Assembly: GCF_902459745.1 (NCBI RefSeq)
Contig: NZ_CABPSJ010000001.1
Coordinates: 1,240,001-1,304,000, forward strand
DNA length: 64,000 nucleotides
Source: Pandoraea communis
GTDB lineage: Bacteria; Pseudomonadota; Gammaproteobacteria; Burkholderiales; Burkholderiaceae
Reading direction: 5' to 3'
Positions 17,404-26,839 of this stretch are shown here, piece after piece. How positions within the stretch are numbered: position 1 is the first letter of the stretch; each line of letters opens with the position of its first letter. The notes beneath the pieces are model-generated. The model saw only the letters and a list, made by a program, of their open reading frames with translations. It was not told the origin of the DNA and searched no databases. The translations under genes and the position numbers were made by a program.

Positions 17404-18519
17404 TCAGCACAAGGTCGCGGCGGCGTGGGCGGCGAAGCCGGACCCGCTTGCGACGCAGGACGAACCGGAACCGTTGCACAGGCCGCTCATGCCGTTGGAC
17501 GCACTGCGGAGACAGGGCAGCGTGATCGTCAATGCGAGTCCGCCTAGCGGAGAATGCCGCGCGACGATCTGGCCGCCATGCGCTTGCACGATGTGTCTGC
17601 ACAGCGCAAGCCCCAGACCGGCGCCGCCGCTGCGCCGGCTGCGCGACGCCTCTACCCGGAACAGGCGCTCGAACAGGCGCGGCAGGGCGTCGTCCGGCAC
17701 GCCGGGCGCGGAGTCTTCGATCTCGAGACGCAGTTGCGTGTCCGTCGACGACAGATACACGCGCACAGCACCGCCGCCGTCGGTATAACGCAATGAGTTC
17801 TCGAACAGGTTGCCGAGCAGTTGCGTGAGACGGTGCAGATCGCCGTCGATGAACAGTGCGTTCTCGGGAAGATGGACATTCAGCGAGATGCCCTTGGCGT
17901 CGAACCAGTCGCCGAACGCGGCCGCAGAGGTGGCGACGCGCTCGGTGATGTCGACAGGCGCAAACGCGTAGGTCAGCGCGCCAACATCCGAGAGCGACAA
18001 CTCGTAGAGATCGTCGATCAGCTTGGAGAGCAGCGAGATTTCCACCCGCAGCGAGGCGAGCGCATCTTGCGTAAGCGGGCGTACGCCGTCTTCCATCGCT
18101 TCGATTTCGCCGCGCAACACCGAGAGCGGCGTGCGCAACTCGTGAGAGATGTCGGCGAGCAGGTCGCGGCGCAGGCGGTCGTTGTGCGAGAGGGTGTCGG
18201 CCAGCCGGTTCAGGTCGACGGCGAGACGCGCAAGTTCGTCGGCGCCGGCCGTTGGCACGCGGACACTGTAATCGCCCATCGCCATGCGATGGGTGGCGTC
18301 CAGCAGCGGGGTGACGGGCACGAGCAAGCGCTGGGCCAGGCGCAGGGCGACTGCGCCCAGCAGCGCCACGCCCAGCAGCGTCACATACATCAGGTTGTTG
18401 CCGTGCAGCCAACGGTGGCCAGCCACGGCAGCACGCACGGCGACCGCGGTGGCCGTCATGGTGACCAGTCCTGTCGCGAAGATCGCGAGGAACAGCTTGC
18501 GAGCGATGCCGGAGTTCAT
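17404..18519 (-). CDS. BaeS-like sensor histidine kinase with minimal periplasmic loop
   Basis: The 371-residue membrane kinase has TM1 at about 9-32, TM2 at about 43-64, HAMP at 65-115, HisKA with H126 ([26 protein letters not shown] is the BaeS style, quoted here only in part as ISHELRTPL) and a HATPase domain with [14 protein letters not shown]. Only about ten residues lie between the two helices, so the usual BaeS periplasmic sensor domain is missing. Signal detection must use the membrane, the HAMP region or a partner. The last 35 residues after the ATPase fold are an unusual Ser/Gly/Cys-rich tail. It forms an operon with the response regulator just downstream. Confidence 0.85.
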   Translation of the reverse strand: MNSGIARKLFLAIFATGLVTMTATAVAVRAAVAGHRWLHGNNLMYVTLLGVALLGAVALRLAQRLLVPVTPLLDATHRMAMGDYSVRVPTAGADELARLAVDLNRLADTLSHNDRLRRDLLADISHELRTPLSVLRGEIEAMEDGVRPLTQDALASLRVEISLLSKLIDDLYELSLSDVGALTYAFAPVDITERVATSAAAFGDWFDAKGISLNVHLPENALFIDGDLHRLTQLLGNLFENSLRYTDGGGAVRVYLSSTDTQLRLEIEDSAPGVPDDALPRLFERLFRVEASRSRRSGGAGLGLALCRHIVQAHGGQIVARHSPLGGLALTITLPCLRSASNGMSGLCNGSGSSCVASGSGFAAHAAATLC

Positions 18520-18805
18520 GCGCTGGATAACGGGTTAAGGGGGGCGGCCAGAGTAGACACTGGGGCATGACGAGGCGGGCCGGTGTGAGGCCCTGCCGAC
18601 GTTGGCGCGCCATTTTCTCAGCTTCGGGGCGGCAGGCGTCGTGCCTCCACAAATTTTCCTCTATTCGTGCTTAGTCGCTGCACACCCGCTGCGTACTATC
18701 CGTCACGAAGCTGGCCGCCGTGCCGTCTTCCCAATCAGCAAACCGTTCACACTTTTCGAACCAGGCCGGACACGGTATCCGGGATCGGCGCGGGGGCGCC
18801 TCATC

Positions 18806-19504
18806 ATGTCGAAGCTGTCGATGCTACAGCGCGTTGCGGCGCGCGCGCTCATGGGGACAGTTGTGCCGCTGGCGACAGTGAGCCCCATGTTGAGTGCCTG
18901 TTCGAGTCCGGTGACGGCGCCGACGCCGATGGCCGTGATGCCCATGCCACGCGTGGCCAACGTGCAAACGGCAGGGTCCATCTATCAGCCGACGACCGCG
19001 ACGAACTGGTTCGAGACGCCGGTGGCGCATCGCGTGGGCGATCTGCTCACGATCGCGGTGTCGGAGAATTCGTCGGGCACCAACAAGTCGCAGAGCGACG
19101 TCTCGCGTAACGCGAGCGTCACCGCGAAGAGCGTCAGGCCCGATGGGGCGGATTCGGTGCTCGAGCGCTGGTTCAACATCGGACAGTCGGCCAGCAGCTT
19201 CAAGGGCAATGGCACGAACAGTTCGACCACGGCGCTGACGGGCACCATTGCGGTCGCGATCGTGGAGGTGCTGCCCAACGGGGCCTACGTGGTCGGCGGG
19301 GAAAAGCAGGTCATGCAGGGGCGGAACATGGAGACGTTCCGTTTCACTGGCGTGGTCAACAAGTTCGACATCTCGCCGGGCAATGTCGTGGCCTCGAACA
19401 AGGTCGGTCAGGCCAAGGTGGCGCGAGTGGAGGGCGGTCCGATCGCCGATGGCAGTAACGGCGGCTGGTTGCAGGGCATTCTGCTCGGTGTGTCGCCGTT
19501 CTGA
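18806..19504 (+). CDS. FlgH-like outer-membrane lipoprotein (isolated L-ring homologue)
   Basis: The 232-residue protein has a lipobox LSAC (Cys 32) and the FlgH/L-ring core: SIYQPTTATNWFETPVAHRVGDLLTIAVSE in three adjacent parts, then TGTIAVAIVEVLPNGAYVVGGEKQV, with the closing region KVARVEGGPIADGSNGGWLQ. FlgH forms the L-ring bushing of the flagellum in the outer membrane. Here it stands outside any flg rod/ring operon, next to a second lipoprotein gene whose ATG overlaps its stop by one base. It could be a displaced flgH or a paralogue used elsewhere. The start is chosen from the lipoprotein signal; the ribosome binding site is weak. Confidence 0.82.
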   Translation: MSKLSMLQRVAARALMGTVVPLATVSPMLSACSSPVTAPTPMAVMPMPRVANVQTAGSIYQPTTATNWFETPVAHRVGDLLTIAVSENSSGTNKSQSDVSRNASVTAKSVRPDGADSVLERWFNIGQSASSFKGNGTNSSTTALTGTIAVAIVEVLPNGAYVVGGEKQVMQGRNMETFRFTGVVNKFDISPGNVVASNKVGQAKVARVEGGPIADGSNGGWLQGILLGVSPF

Positions 19505-20037
19505 TGAGGCGCCTTGCGACGGTGCTGGCCCTGACGGCGGCCGCCAGCGCGACCTTGGGCGGGTGCCTCTTCACGACGCCGGTGCCGGTGATCGCCGCGC
19601 AGGTGGCGTCCAGTGTGGTGACCACCGGCGTGATGCTGTCGGACCAGTTGCCGTCCATCGTTCCTCCCACCGAGCCCGCCGCACCGGAACTGCGCTCGCG
19701 CAGCTTGTGCATCGAGCTGGCGCCGGACGGCATCTCCGATTTGTTGCCGGCGATTCAGGGGCGGCTGCGCGCCTACGGCATCGTGAGCACGATCTATAGC
19801 CCCGGCACGTGGCCGGCGGGGTGTGTCGTCCTCAATTACACCGTGCGGCGCGCGTGGCGGAATTCGCTGTGGGGCAGTGCGCCAAGCGAATACCTTGCCT
19901 ACGCGACGCTCACGCTCAGCCAGAACGGGTCGGTCATGAATACGGTGTATTTCGACGGCAGATCGTCGACGATCGAATCGTGGTCGGCGTCGAACTCGCG
20001 CATGGCGCAACTGGTCGACCGGCTGGTGGTGTTTTGA
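19504..20037 (+). CDS. Small lipoprotein of unknown function, coupled to the FlgH-like gene
   Basis: I do not recognise a named family with certainty. The 177-residue product has a lipoprotein signal with lipobox LGGC (Cys 21), a Pro/Ala-rich linker and a C-terminal alpha/beta domain (about 65-177) with ELAPDGISDLLPAIQGRLRA, NYTVRRAW and YLAYATLTLSQNG. This resembles small periplasmic auxiliary lipoproteins in which a beta sheet packs against helices. The ATG overlaps the preceding TGA (TGATG), so it is translated with the FlgH-like lipoprotein, and a joint outer-membrane role is inferred. It is convergent with the autotransporter gene. Confidence 0.7.
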   Translation: MRRLATVLALTAAASATLGGCLFTTPVPVIAAQVASSVVTTGVMLSDQLPSIVPPTEPAAPELRSRSLCIELAPDGISDLLPAIQGRLRAYGIVSTIYSPGTWPAGCVVLNYTVRRAWRNSLWGSAPSEYLAYATLTLSQNGSVMNTVYFDGRSSTIESWSASNSRMAQLVDRLVVF

Positions 20038-20080
20038 GCGAACGCTTCATGGGTTTTGTGAAGCTGCCTTCACGCGCCTG

Positions 20081-23000
20081 TCAGAACCGGTAACTCACCT
20101 TGAGACTTCCCGCCTGTGCCGACGCACGCGCAGTATTGATGAGCGCGTCGTAATCGAGCGAGATGTCCAATCGCTTGGCCAGCGTCACGCTTAAGCCCAC
20201 GCCGAGCGTCAGGAAGCCGCGTGGCAGATTCGCGCCTGGTGCGACGAACATCGTCCCGTCCTGTGACGCCACCGTGATAGCGCGGCCGGCATCGAGTAGT
20301 TCGTGAGCGTACGCCACGCGGAACTGGACGTTCATGGGGCGTTGCGCGTCGCCGAATGCCTTGTCGAAGGTCACACCGACAAACGGTTGCAGGCTCCGGG
20401 TGTTGTCCGTGCCGACGCGCAGATTCTGCCCCCCGGCACCGCTTTCGTCGAAGCCGTTCGCGTGGAAATACGCATAACGCAGGCCCACCCGCGGCGTCAT
20501 GACAATGCCGCCGAACGCCAAGGGCGCGCTCGCCTGTGTCGCCGCCGTGAATTCCTGCCCGATATGATCGCCTTCGGCGGTGCCTATGTTCGCGAACGGA
20601 CGCTTCTGCGACAGGAAATGGATGCCATAGCCGACAGTGGCCGCCACGTCGACCGGTCCCATCTCGCGGCTCGCATAGGCGGCGAGACGCAGCGTGTCGC
20701 GAGTGCCGGAGTTTGCGGTGTTCTCTTCCGAGAGGTCGGCATGGGAATAGCCGCCTGCCAGCCCAAACGTGTTGCGCTCCCCGCGCTTCTCCGCACCGGC
20801 GAGGAACCCGTATTGGTTTTCCTGGAAGCCGGGTTGGGTGCCGGTGCCGGACACACGGCCGTGCAGGCCAGTGGCGGTTGCCCAGACCGACGAGATGCCC
20901 GGCGCCTGCGCCGTGTCTCCGGTGGCAAGCCCCGTGTCGACGGCGCGTCGTGTTGCCCGGTCGAGCACTGCCGACGTGGCCGACTGCGCATTCATCAGCG
21001 CAGCCGTGCCGAGCGCCGTATAGAGACTCGTATTCTTCGGGGCGATGACTACCGGAGTGGAAGGCCCCGATGCCCCCGAATTGCCCGATGCCGGATCGGC
21101 CAGCAGCAGGGTGACATCGTTTGCGCCGTAGGCCACGGACGATTGCAGGCCGCCGAGGTTCGCGCCTGTCGCCAACGTCCCCGTGACCGACGAAAAGCGC
21201 CCGCTTACACCGTTCGTTGCGCTCACCACGGTGTAGCGCGTGGCTGAATACGTACCGGGATCGTACGTGATCGCCAGCGTGCCGTTCAACGTCGCGCTGC
21301 CCGATACCATGAGTAGCGACGCCGCCGTCGGACTGACCTCGATGGAAAGCGTCGCGTTCGATGCCTGCGTGTAGTTTCCACCGACGCGCAACGTGCCGAT
21401 GGACCCGCCGGGCGCCACGACCCCGCTGTTCGCGACATTGCCGAGCACTGTGCCGTGTCCGCGCAGTATCCCTTGCGCACCGACGGCCACGTTGCCGCCG
21501 ATCGCTGCGCCGTCATGACTGGCGTCGCCCACTTCGAGTGTGCCCCCGCTGACGGTCGTCGTGCCCGTGAACCCGGTGCTTGCCCCATTGAGTACGAGCA
21601 TGCCGGCGCCCTGCTTGACGAAGGCGCCGCTACCCACGAGCTGGCCGGCATAGGTACTGTCGGTTGCCGAGTTGACTGTCAGCGTGTTCGCGCCAACGAG
21701 CATACGCGTGCCGGCCGCGCCATTCAGCCCGGAAAGCGTCTGCGCCCCTGCGGAGGAAAAATCGAGCGTTGCGCCGCTACCCATGAGCGAAAGGGTCGAC
21801 GCCGAAGACAAGCTGCCGCCTCCCGTCAGGGCGAGCGTGCCGCCGTTGATGGTGGTCGCGCCCGTGTAGGTGTTTGCCGCAGAAAGCGACTGTGTGCCCC
21901 CGTTCAGTGTCAGGCCGCCACTGCCGCTGATGGTGCCTGCGAAAACACCCGATGCATTCGTGAGCGTCAGCGTGCGCTGCCCGAGGGCAACCGCCCCGCT
22001 GCCGACGAGACTCGTCAGGGACGTGCCGCCTGACGTTGCCGAGATGTCGAGCGTGCCGTTATTGGTGACGCCACCCGATGCGGCGACGCTGCCGTTACCG
22101 CTCAACTTCAGCGTTGCACCGTTGTCGATCACGGTCGCGCCGGTATAGGTGTTGACCCCTGTGAGCGTCTGCGTGCCGGCGGCCACACGTACCGCACCCG
22201 AACCGTTAATGACGCCGTTGAACGTGCCGGCCGCATTGGTGAGCGACAGTGTCTGTGCGCCGAGCCACACCGTGCCCGTGCCGGTAAGCGCCTGGATCGA
22301 CGCCCCTGCTGTGACGGCGGAAATGTCCAGCACGGAGTTCAGCACGACGCCGGACGAATTGCCTATGCTGCCGTTCCCCGACAGGGCGAGCGTGCCGCCA
22401 CTGATCGTTGTCGTTCCCGTAAAGGTATTGGCACCCGTCATCGTTAGCGTGTTCGCGCCGACGAGATTCAGGGTGCCGGTACCGGAAATGACGCCCGACA
22501 TCGTCATGCCGGCCGACGTCGTGGAGAAGGTAACGCCCGACGCCGCGTCGCTCAGGATGACGTCGTTGTTCAGTGCAAGGCCCGGGTTCAGCGCCGCGAT
22601 GGTGGCAGTCGCCCCTGCATCGAAAAGCAAGTTTCCGAGGATCGAGGAGCCGGTCTGCAGATTCAGCGTGTTGTTTGTGCCGCCGAACTCGATGGCCGCA
22701 GCTCGGGTTCCGCCGCCGCCGGTCAGCCCGCCCATGATGAGACCCGAGTTGAGGATCGAATCCGTGCCCCGCGTGACGACGCCGACGCCGCCCCCGCCGG
22801 CCCCGTTGCCCAAACCGCCCGAGATCGTCCCGGTATTGCTGAGGCTATTGTGCGTTCCGGAAAGATTGACGCCAATACCCCCGGCACCGCCTGCGGCCGA
22901 CTGCGTTGTGCCTGCGCCCGCAGCGCCTCCTGCGCCGCCCGTGATCGTGCCGGTGTTGATGATGGCGGCGAGACCGCTGAGCGCGAGCAGTCCATCGCCG

Positions 23001-23779
23001 CCTGCGCCGCCGCCGCCGCCGAAGCCGCCGGAGCCCCCGGCACCGCCTGCGCCACCGGTAATCGCCCCGTAGTTGTAGATTGTCGCGATGACCCCGGCCG
23101 ACGTCATCCCGCTGCCGCCACCACCACCGCCACCGCCGTTACCCGACACCCCGTTGCTGGTATTTCCACCGTTGCCCCCGGCCCCGCCCGTGAATGTCGC
23201 CGCCGGCATGACGGTGATGTTGCTGCCGAGGTAATACAGCCCTGTGTTGCCGCCGTTTCCACCGCTTCCGAAGTTGAGTCCGTCCGGTCCGGTATTGCCG
23301 GCGGCGCCGATCGTCGTTCCATTGCTGAAGACCCAATTACCGGTGAGGGATTGCGCGGGGCCGTTGGCCGGCGCACTGGCTGTGTCTCCGGTTGCACCCG
23401 CGCCGCCGGTACCCTGGGTTCCCCAGCTACCTGTGTCCTGGACGGTCACGGCGCTGGCGTTTATGTGACTGGATCCACCGCCTTGGCCATTACCGGCACC
23501 GCCGCCACCGCTTCGACCCGGAACACCGTCGCCGCCCAATGCGCCGCAGCCGCTGGTGTCGCTGATGGAGCAGGCGGCTGCCCAGGCAGGCGCCGCAGTA
23601 CCCGCGAGGGCCAGCGCAATGGCTGTGCTGCCAGCCGTTCGAATGAGTCGGGCACCCGCTGGTCTGTGGGCCGAGCCTCGGGCCGGCGCAGTGACGCAAT
23701 CGAGCGTAGAAGGCGTTAGGGACGCCGGAGTGGCGGGTTTCGCCGGGTGGGCTGTGAGCCTGCGTTTGCGTTGGACCAC
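20081..23779 (-). CDS. Autotransporter with glycine-rich passenger and AT-beta barrel
   Basis: The product (1232 residues from this GTG) is a type Va autotransporter. An extended signal region (ending near TAAPAWAAACS) is followed by a Gly/Asn/Thr-rich passenger with repeated GGAGGxGG blocks, then four or five PATR-like repeats of the form TLTGANTYTGATTINGGTL, a linker with an Ala-rich helix, and a 12-strand beta-barrel domain of about 265 residues ending in the outer-membrane signature SYRF. GTG is preferred because AGAGGA stands seven bases upstream; an in-frame ATG at 23839 would add 20 residues without a good ribosome binding site. Passengers of this kind usually act as adhesins or in aggregation. 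It is a lone gene. Confidence 0.9.
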   Translation of the reverse strand: MVQRKRRLTAHPAKPATPASLTPSTLDCVTAPARGSAHRPAGARLIRTAGSTAIALALAGTAAPAWAAACSISDTSGCGALGGDGVPGRSGGGGAGNGQGGGSSHINASAVTVQDTGSWGTQGTGGAGATGDTASAPANGPAQSLTGNWVFSNGTTIGAAGNTGPDGLNFGSGGNGGNTGLYYLGSNITVMPAATFTGGAGGNGGNTSNGVSGNGGGGGGGGSGMTSAGVIATIYNYGAITGGAGGAGGSGGFGGGGGAGGDGLLALSGLAAIINTGTITGGAGGAAGAGTTQSAAGGAGGIGVNLSGTHNSLSNTGTISGGLGNGAGGGGVGVVTRGTDSILNSGLIMGGLTGGGGTRAAAIEFGGTNNTLNLQTGSSILGNLLFDAGATATIAALNPGLALNNDVILSDAASGVTFSTTSAGMTMSGVISGTGTLNLVGANTLTMTGANTFTGTTTISGGTLALSGNGSIGNSSGVVLNSVLDISAVTAGASIQALTGTGTVWLGAQTLSLTNAAGTFNGVINGSGAVRVAAGTQTLTGVNTYTGATVIDNGATLKLSGNGSVAASGGVTNNGTLDISATSGGTSLTSLVGSGAVALGQRTLTLTNASGVFAGTISGSGGLTLNGGTQSLSAANTYTGATTINGGTLALTGGGSLSSASTLSLMGSGATLDFSSAGAQTLSGLNGAAGTRMLVGANTLTVNSATDSTYAGQLVGSGAFVKQGAGMLVLNGASTGFTGTTTVSGGTLEVGDASHDGAAIGGNVAVGAQGILRGHGTVLGNVANSGVVAPGGSIGTLRVGGNYTQASNATLSIEVSPTAASLLMVSGSATLNGTLAITYDPGTYSATRYTVVSATNGVSGRFSSVTGTLATGANLGGLQSSVAYGANDVTLLLADPASGNSGASGPSTPVVIAPKNTSLYTALGTAALMNAQSATSAVLDRATRRAVDTGLATGDTAQAPGISSVWATATGLHGRVSGTGTQPGFQENQYGFLAGAEKRGERNTFGLAGGYSHADLSEENTANSGTRDTLRLAAYASREMGPVDVAATVGYGIHFLSQKRPFANIGTAEGDHIGQEFTAATQASAPLAFGGIVMTPRVGLRYAYFHANGFDESGAGGQNLRVGTDNTRSLQPFVGVTFDKAFGDAQRPMNVQFRVAYAHELLDAGRAITVASQDGTMFVAPGANLPRGFLTLGVGLSVTLAKRLDISLDYDALINTARASAQAGSLKVSYRF

Positions 23780-24355
23780 GAATATATCCTCTCGTATCGC
23801 ACCGTGCATTGCGACCGGCGACCGAGAAGATACGGCCATTCCCCCGCGGTACGGCAGTCATATAGGGCACCAGTGCTCAGGGAGGCAATGCTTGTTTCGA
23901 CTTCGGAGCGCTGGAACGTGCGTCGCCTAGGGGCGCATCGGACACCGAATGTAATACAAAGTGAGGTGCTTCGCTATCGCGTTCAGAAAGTCGTCCCGTT
24001 TGGGGCCACCGGGGCGGCCCCTGACAAAACACTGAGCGTTGACGCAGGGTAGGCGGGGATCCGGGCAGGGACCATTCCCCGGCCATGCCAGGGTTGCGCC
24101 AACCAATGCCGGAGATGCATGACGAAGTACAAAGCCGACGACTTCTGCATTCGGGAGGGGCCCGCTCGAATGCGACACGTTTCGATGGGCGATATTCGGC
24201 TACTACGATGGAAGCGGCCGAGCAGGGGAGCAGATCGAGGGCGTTTTGAGTTCCCCACAGAGGCTGCGACCGAATGGGTGCGATCCGGTACTAGGCGGCG
24301 ACGCCTTGCGTATGCGAACGGACGAGAGTGGAGCCTCGTAATCCATTGAATCTAT
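23780..24355. other. Intergenic region between the autotransporter and tRNA-Arg
   Basis: A gap of 576 bases. It holds the promoter side of the autotransporter gene, although I cannot point to clear boxes. Short open frames occur on both strands (for example 24119-24349 plus), but none has a recognisable product or strong codon bias. No hairpin with a T run is visible after the tRNA. Confidence 0.45.
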
Positions 24356-24431
24356 TGGCGCGCCCGACTGGAATCGAACCAGTGACCCTCGGCTTCGGAG
24401 GCCGATACTCTATCCCCTGAGCTACGGGCGC
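24356..24431 (-). tRNA. tRNA-Arg (anticodon CCG)
   Basis: Read on the minus strand the 76 bases fold as a cloverleaf. The acceptor stem is GCGCCCG/CGGGCGC with discriminator G and an encoded CCA end. The D arm carries AGCTCAGGGGATAGAG, the anticodon stem is TCGGC/GCCGA with loop CTCCGAA and anticodon CCG, and the T arm has GGTTCGATTCC. CCG reads the codon CGG, which is frequent in this GC-rich genome. It stands alone, and no integrated element follows its 3' end inside the window. Confidence 0.97.
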
Positions 24432-24720
24432 TTGCTGACCACCGGTGAAGAAGGCGCGAACGCGCGACCGGCAGGCAAAGAAGTGGAAGCATAGCGGTTT
24501 TGCCGCGCGCCGTCCATGCCCTGTGCATACGCGTGCCCCAAAATGCGGCAATTCGCTGCCGAGCGCTCCGCTCGCGCGGATTTGCTGTGACTGCAACGCC
24601 CCCGCAGTTTGCGCACGAAGCATGCGGAACATGCCTTTGGCTTTCGCGTAAGTTAGGGAAAATACGGGACTTTTGCGGCGTCTGCGCACTGCCTTAGCGT
24701 GTCATCGGCCGAGGGTTTGT

Positions 24721-24729
24721 TGCTACAAT
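24721..24729 (+). promoter_or_regulatory. Extended -10 promoter of the diheme cytochrome gene
   Basis: TGCTACAAT is an extended -10 element (TGn followed by TACAAT). The -35 position has only a poor match. Transcription would start about 75 bases before the cytochrome ATG. The rest of the 378-base gap after the tRNA shows no gene. Confidence 0.5.
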
Positions 24730-24809
24730 GGTTCGTTATTTTGACTGGATGGTGCCAGCTATCCGGTGTGATGCACTCGGTTTCCACAAAAACTATTGAG
24801 AGATCCCGC

Positions 24810-25700
24810 ATGAGTGAAGCACATAACGAGCATGAGTCCCTGATCAAAACACCCAAGCAGCTCATCGCCGCGGTCATTGCTGGCTTTCTCGTACCGATCG
24901 TCATCATCGTCTTGCTGGTCAATTACGTGGGTAACAACGCCCTGACCGGCGCCGGTAGTTCCGCCATGACCGAAAGTGCCGTTGCCGAGCGCATCGCGCC
25001 CGTGGCGAAGGTCGAAGTCAAGGATGCCAACGCGCCGCGCGTCTACCAGACCGGCGAACAACTTTATAAGGCCGTTTGCGCCGCCTGCCACGCGGCCGGT
25101 ACTGCCGGGGCGCCCAAAGTCGGCTCCGCCGACTGGGCCCCGCGTATCGCTCAGGGCTACGACGGAATGCTCAAGATTGCGCTCGCCGGCAAGGGCGCGA
25201 TGCCGGCCCGTGGCGGCACCAGCCCCGACGACGTGACGGACTACGAAATCGGCCGTGCCATCGTTTATATGGCCAATGCGTCGGGCGGCAAGTTGCCAGA
25301 ACCGGCAGAACCGGCCCAGCCCGCATCGGGCGCTGCTGCGGCCTCGGGGGCGCCTGCCGTCGCCTCGGGCGCCGACGCGGGCTCTGCCGCCGCTGCCGCC
25401 GCCGCGATGGCGTCGCTCAAGACTGCGACCCCGGCTGCCGCCAGCGCGGGCGGCAATCTCGAGGCGGGCAAGAAGCTCTACGACACCGTCTGCATGGCCT
25501 GCCACGCGAGCGGCGTGATGAACGCCCCGAAGTTCGGCGATAAGGCCGCATGGGCCCCGCGCATTGCCACGGGCATCGACACGCTGCACAATGCTGCCAT
25601 CAAGGGACTGAATGCCATGCCGCCGAAGGGCGGCGCTGCCAACGCGTCGGATGACGACGTCAAGGCGGCGGTCGACTACATGGTGAGCGCGGCCAAGTAA
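24810..25700 (+). CDS. Membrane-anchored diheme cytochrome c (c5 family)
   Basis: The 296-residue protein has an N-terminal membrane anchor (about 18-40) and two class I cytochrome domains. Heme is bound at CAACH (90-94) and CMACH (228-232), with likely axial Met at 131 (GAMPARGG) and 270 (NAMPPKGG). An Ala/Pro/Ser-rich hinge (about 160-215) links the two domains. Both domains resemble each other and cytochrome c5, suggesting an internal duplication. It should carry electrons in the periplasm between respiratory complexes. The start MSEAHNEHES follows an AT-rich leader; a longer frame upstream lacks coding character. A bidirectional terminator closes the gene. Confidence 0.92.
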   Translation: MSEAHNEHESLIKTPKQLIAAVIAGFLVPIVIIVLLVNYVGNNALTGAGSSAMTESAVAERIAPVAKVEVKDANAPRVYQTGEQLYKAVCAACHAAGTAGAPKVGSADWAPRIAQGYDGMLKIALAGKGAMPARGGTSPDDVTDYEIGRAIVYMANASGGKLPEPAEPAQPASGAAAASGAPAVASGADAGSAAAAAAAMASLKTATPAAASAGGNLEAGKKLYDTVCMACHASGVMNAPKFGDKAAWAPRIATGIDTLHNAAIKGLNAMPPKGGAANASDDDVKAAVDYMVSAAK

Positions 25701-25761
25701 GCTGCCGTGTAAGTCGCGTAAGCCGCACGAGCTGCCTGCCTCACAGGCGGTCGCCACCATA

Positions 25762-25787
25762 AAAAATCCCCGCTTCGGCGGGGATTT
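25762..25787. terminator. Bidirectional terminator between cytochrome c and phosphoesterase genes
   Basis: AAAATCCCCG and CGGGGATTTT form a 10-bp stem around CTTCGG-type loop bases, with A residues on one side and T residues on the other. It serves both convergent genes. Confidence 0.9.
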
Positions 25788-25822
25788 TCGTTTCTCGCGT
25801 TGCGAGGCAGCCCTTCGACGGA

Positions 25823-26599
25823 TCACACTCGCACGACCATCTGCGGGTCGAACGCGACATTCTCGACACGTCCCTCGAAGCAATAGCCGCGCGGATTGCA
25901 CAGCACCCGGGTGTGGCCCACCCGGTAGTCGAACGAATCGTGCGTATGGCCGTGGACCCACAGCGCAGCGTCGGACTGGTCGACGAATGAAGTTAAATCC
26001 GAAATGAAGGCCGGATTGACGAGCGAACCCGCGAAGCGCGGATGGATGCTTTGCGGTGTCGGGGCATGATGCGTGACCACGACCGTCGGGCCATCGTGCG
26101 GTGTGGCGAGTGTGCGCGAGAGCCACGCGACGTTCTCGCGGCATAGTGCGGCGCAGTCGTCGGGTGAGAAAAACGGCAGATCCGACCACGGTGCGGCCGG
26201 GTCGCCGATGCGAATGCGCGTGAAGTCGCGCACGAATTTCTGCGACTCCTCGACGACGGCGTCGTGCTTGCCCTCGGCGTCGTACAACGCGAAGTCCGTC
26301 CATAGCGTGGTGCCGACGAAGCGCACGCCGCCCAGCACGACCGTGCCGCGCTCGAGCAGATGCACATTGGTGCCAGCGGTGAGGCGTCGCAGTTCGGCCA
26401 GCGTGCCCGCGAGCGTCGCGCCGTAGAACTCGTGATTGCCGGGGACGTAGATGACGGGGCGTGGCAATTGCCTGGCCCACTCGATGGCTTGCGCCGGCCG
26501 GCTGATATCGCCAGCGAGAATCGTGACGTCTGCCTCGACGTCGGGAATTGCCAACGGCGCTACGGACAAATGCAGGTCGGACAGAATATGCAGTCTCAC
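25823..26599 (-). CDS. Calcineurin-like metallophosphoesterase
   Basis: The 258-residue protein has all metal-binding blocks of the metallophosphoesterase fold in order: SDLHL (D8, H10), LAGDI, VPGNHEF, VVTHHAP and HGHTH. It has no signal peptide and is probably a cytoplasmic phosphohydrolase; the substrate cannot be told. The GTG start was chosen because the fold begins at once with RLHILSDLH and GGAG lies eight bases upstream; the frame runs 23 codons further back to an ATG without support. It is convergent with the cytochrome gene and appears monocistronic. Confidence 0.88.
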   Translation of the reverse strand: MRLHILSDLHLSVAPLAIPDVEADVTILAGDISRPAQAIEWARQLPRPVIYVPGNHEFYGATLAGTLAELRRLTAGTNVHLLERGTVVLGGVRFVGTTLWTDFALYDAEGKHDAVVEESQKFVRDFTRIRIGDPAAPWSDLPFFSPDDCAALCRENVAWLSRTLATPHDGPTVVVTHHAPTPQSIHPRFAGSLVNPAFISDLTSFVDQSDAALWVHGHTHDSFDYRVGHTRVLCNPRGYCFEGRVENVAFDPQMVVRV

Positions 26600-26839
26600 G
26601 CACCACGCTCCACAAAGGCTTGAGGATCGGTGCCGCACACCCGCCGACGCCGTGTGTGCCAGACGCATCGCAAGCGCGCCGGAGGTGTGGGCATTGGGCC
26701 GAAATCAACGCAATTCACGCATTGTTTCGCCCGTTTTTTACCGACTATCGCCCGCCGCGCGCCGATGGTCAAGATGTCTTTGTCATCGAAGGGATGCGCT
26801 TCTATAGTGAAACCTCACCTGACGAGTGGAGGCGAGCCT

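Noticed and set aside
16541-18652. A single 703-codon frame that could be read as a giant fused regulator
   Set aside because: Only the last 283 codons encode the response regulator; the earlier part is an out-of-frame shadow of the histidine kinase.
24119-24349. 76-codon plus-strand ORF before tRNA-Arg with a GGAG four bases upstream
   Set aside because: The spacing is too short, the product is Arg-rich without similarity to anything I know, and codon bias is weak. It remains a possibility but is not supported.
24356-24431. tRNA-Arg as attachment site of an integrated element
   Set aside because: There is no integrase gene nearby and no repeat of the tRNA 3' end in the flanking sequence that I can see.
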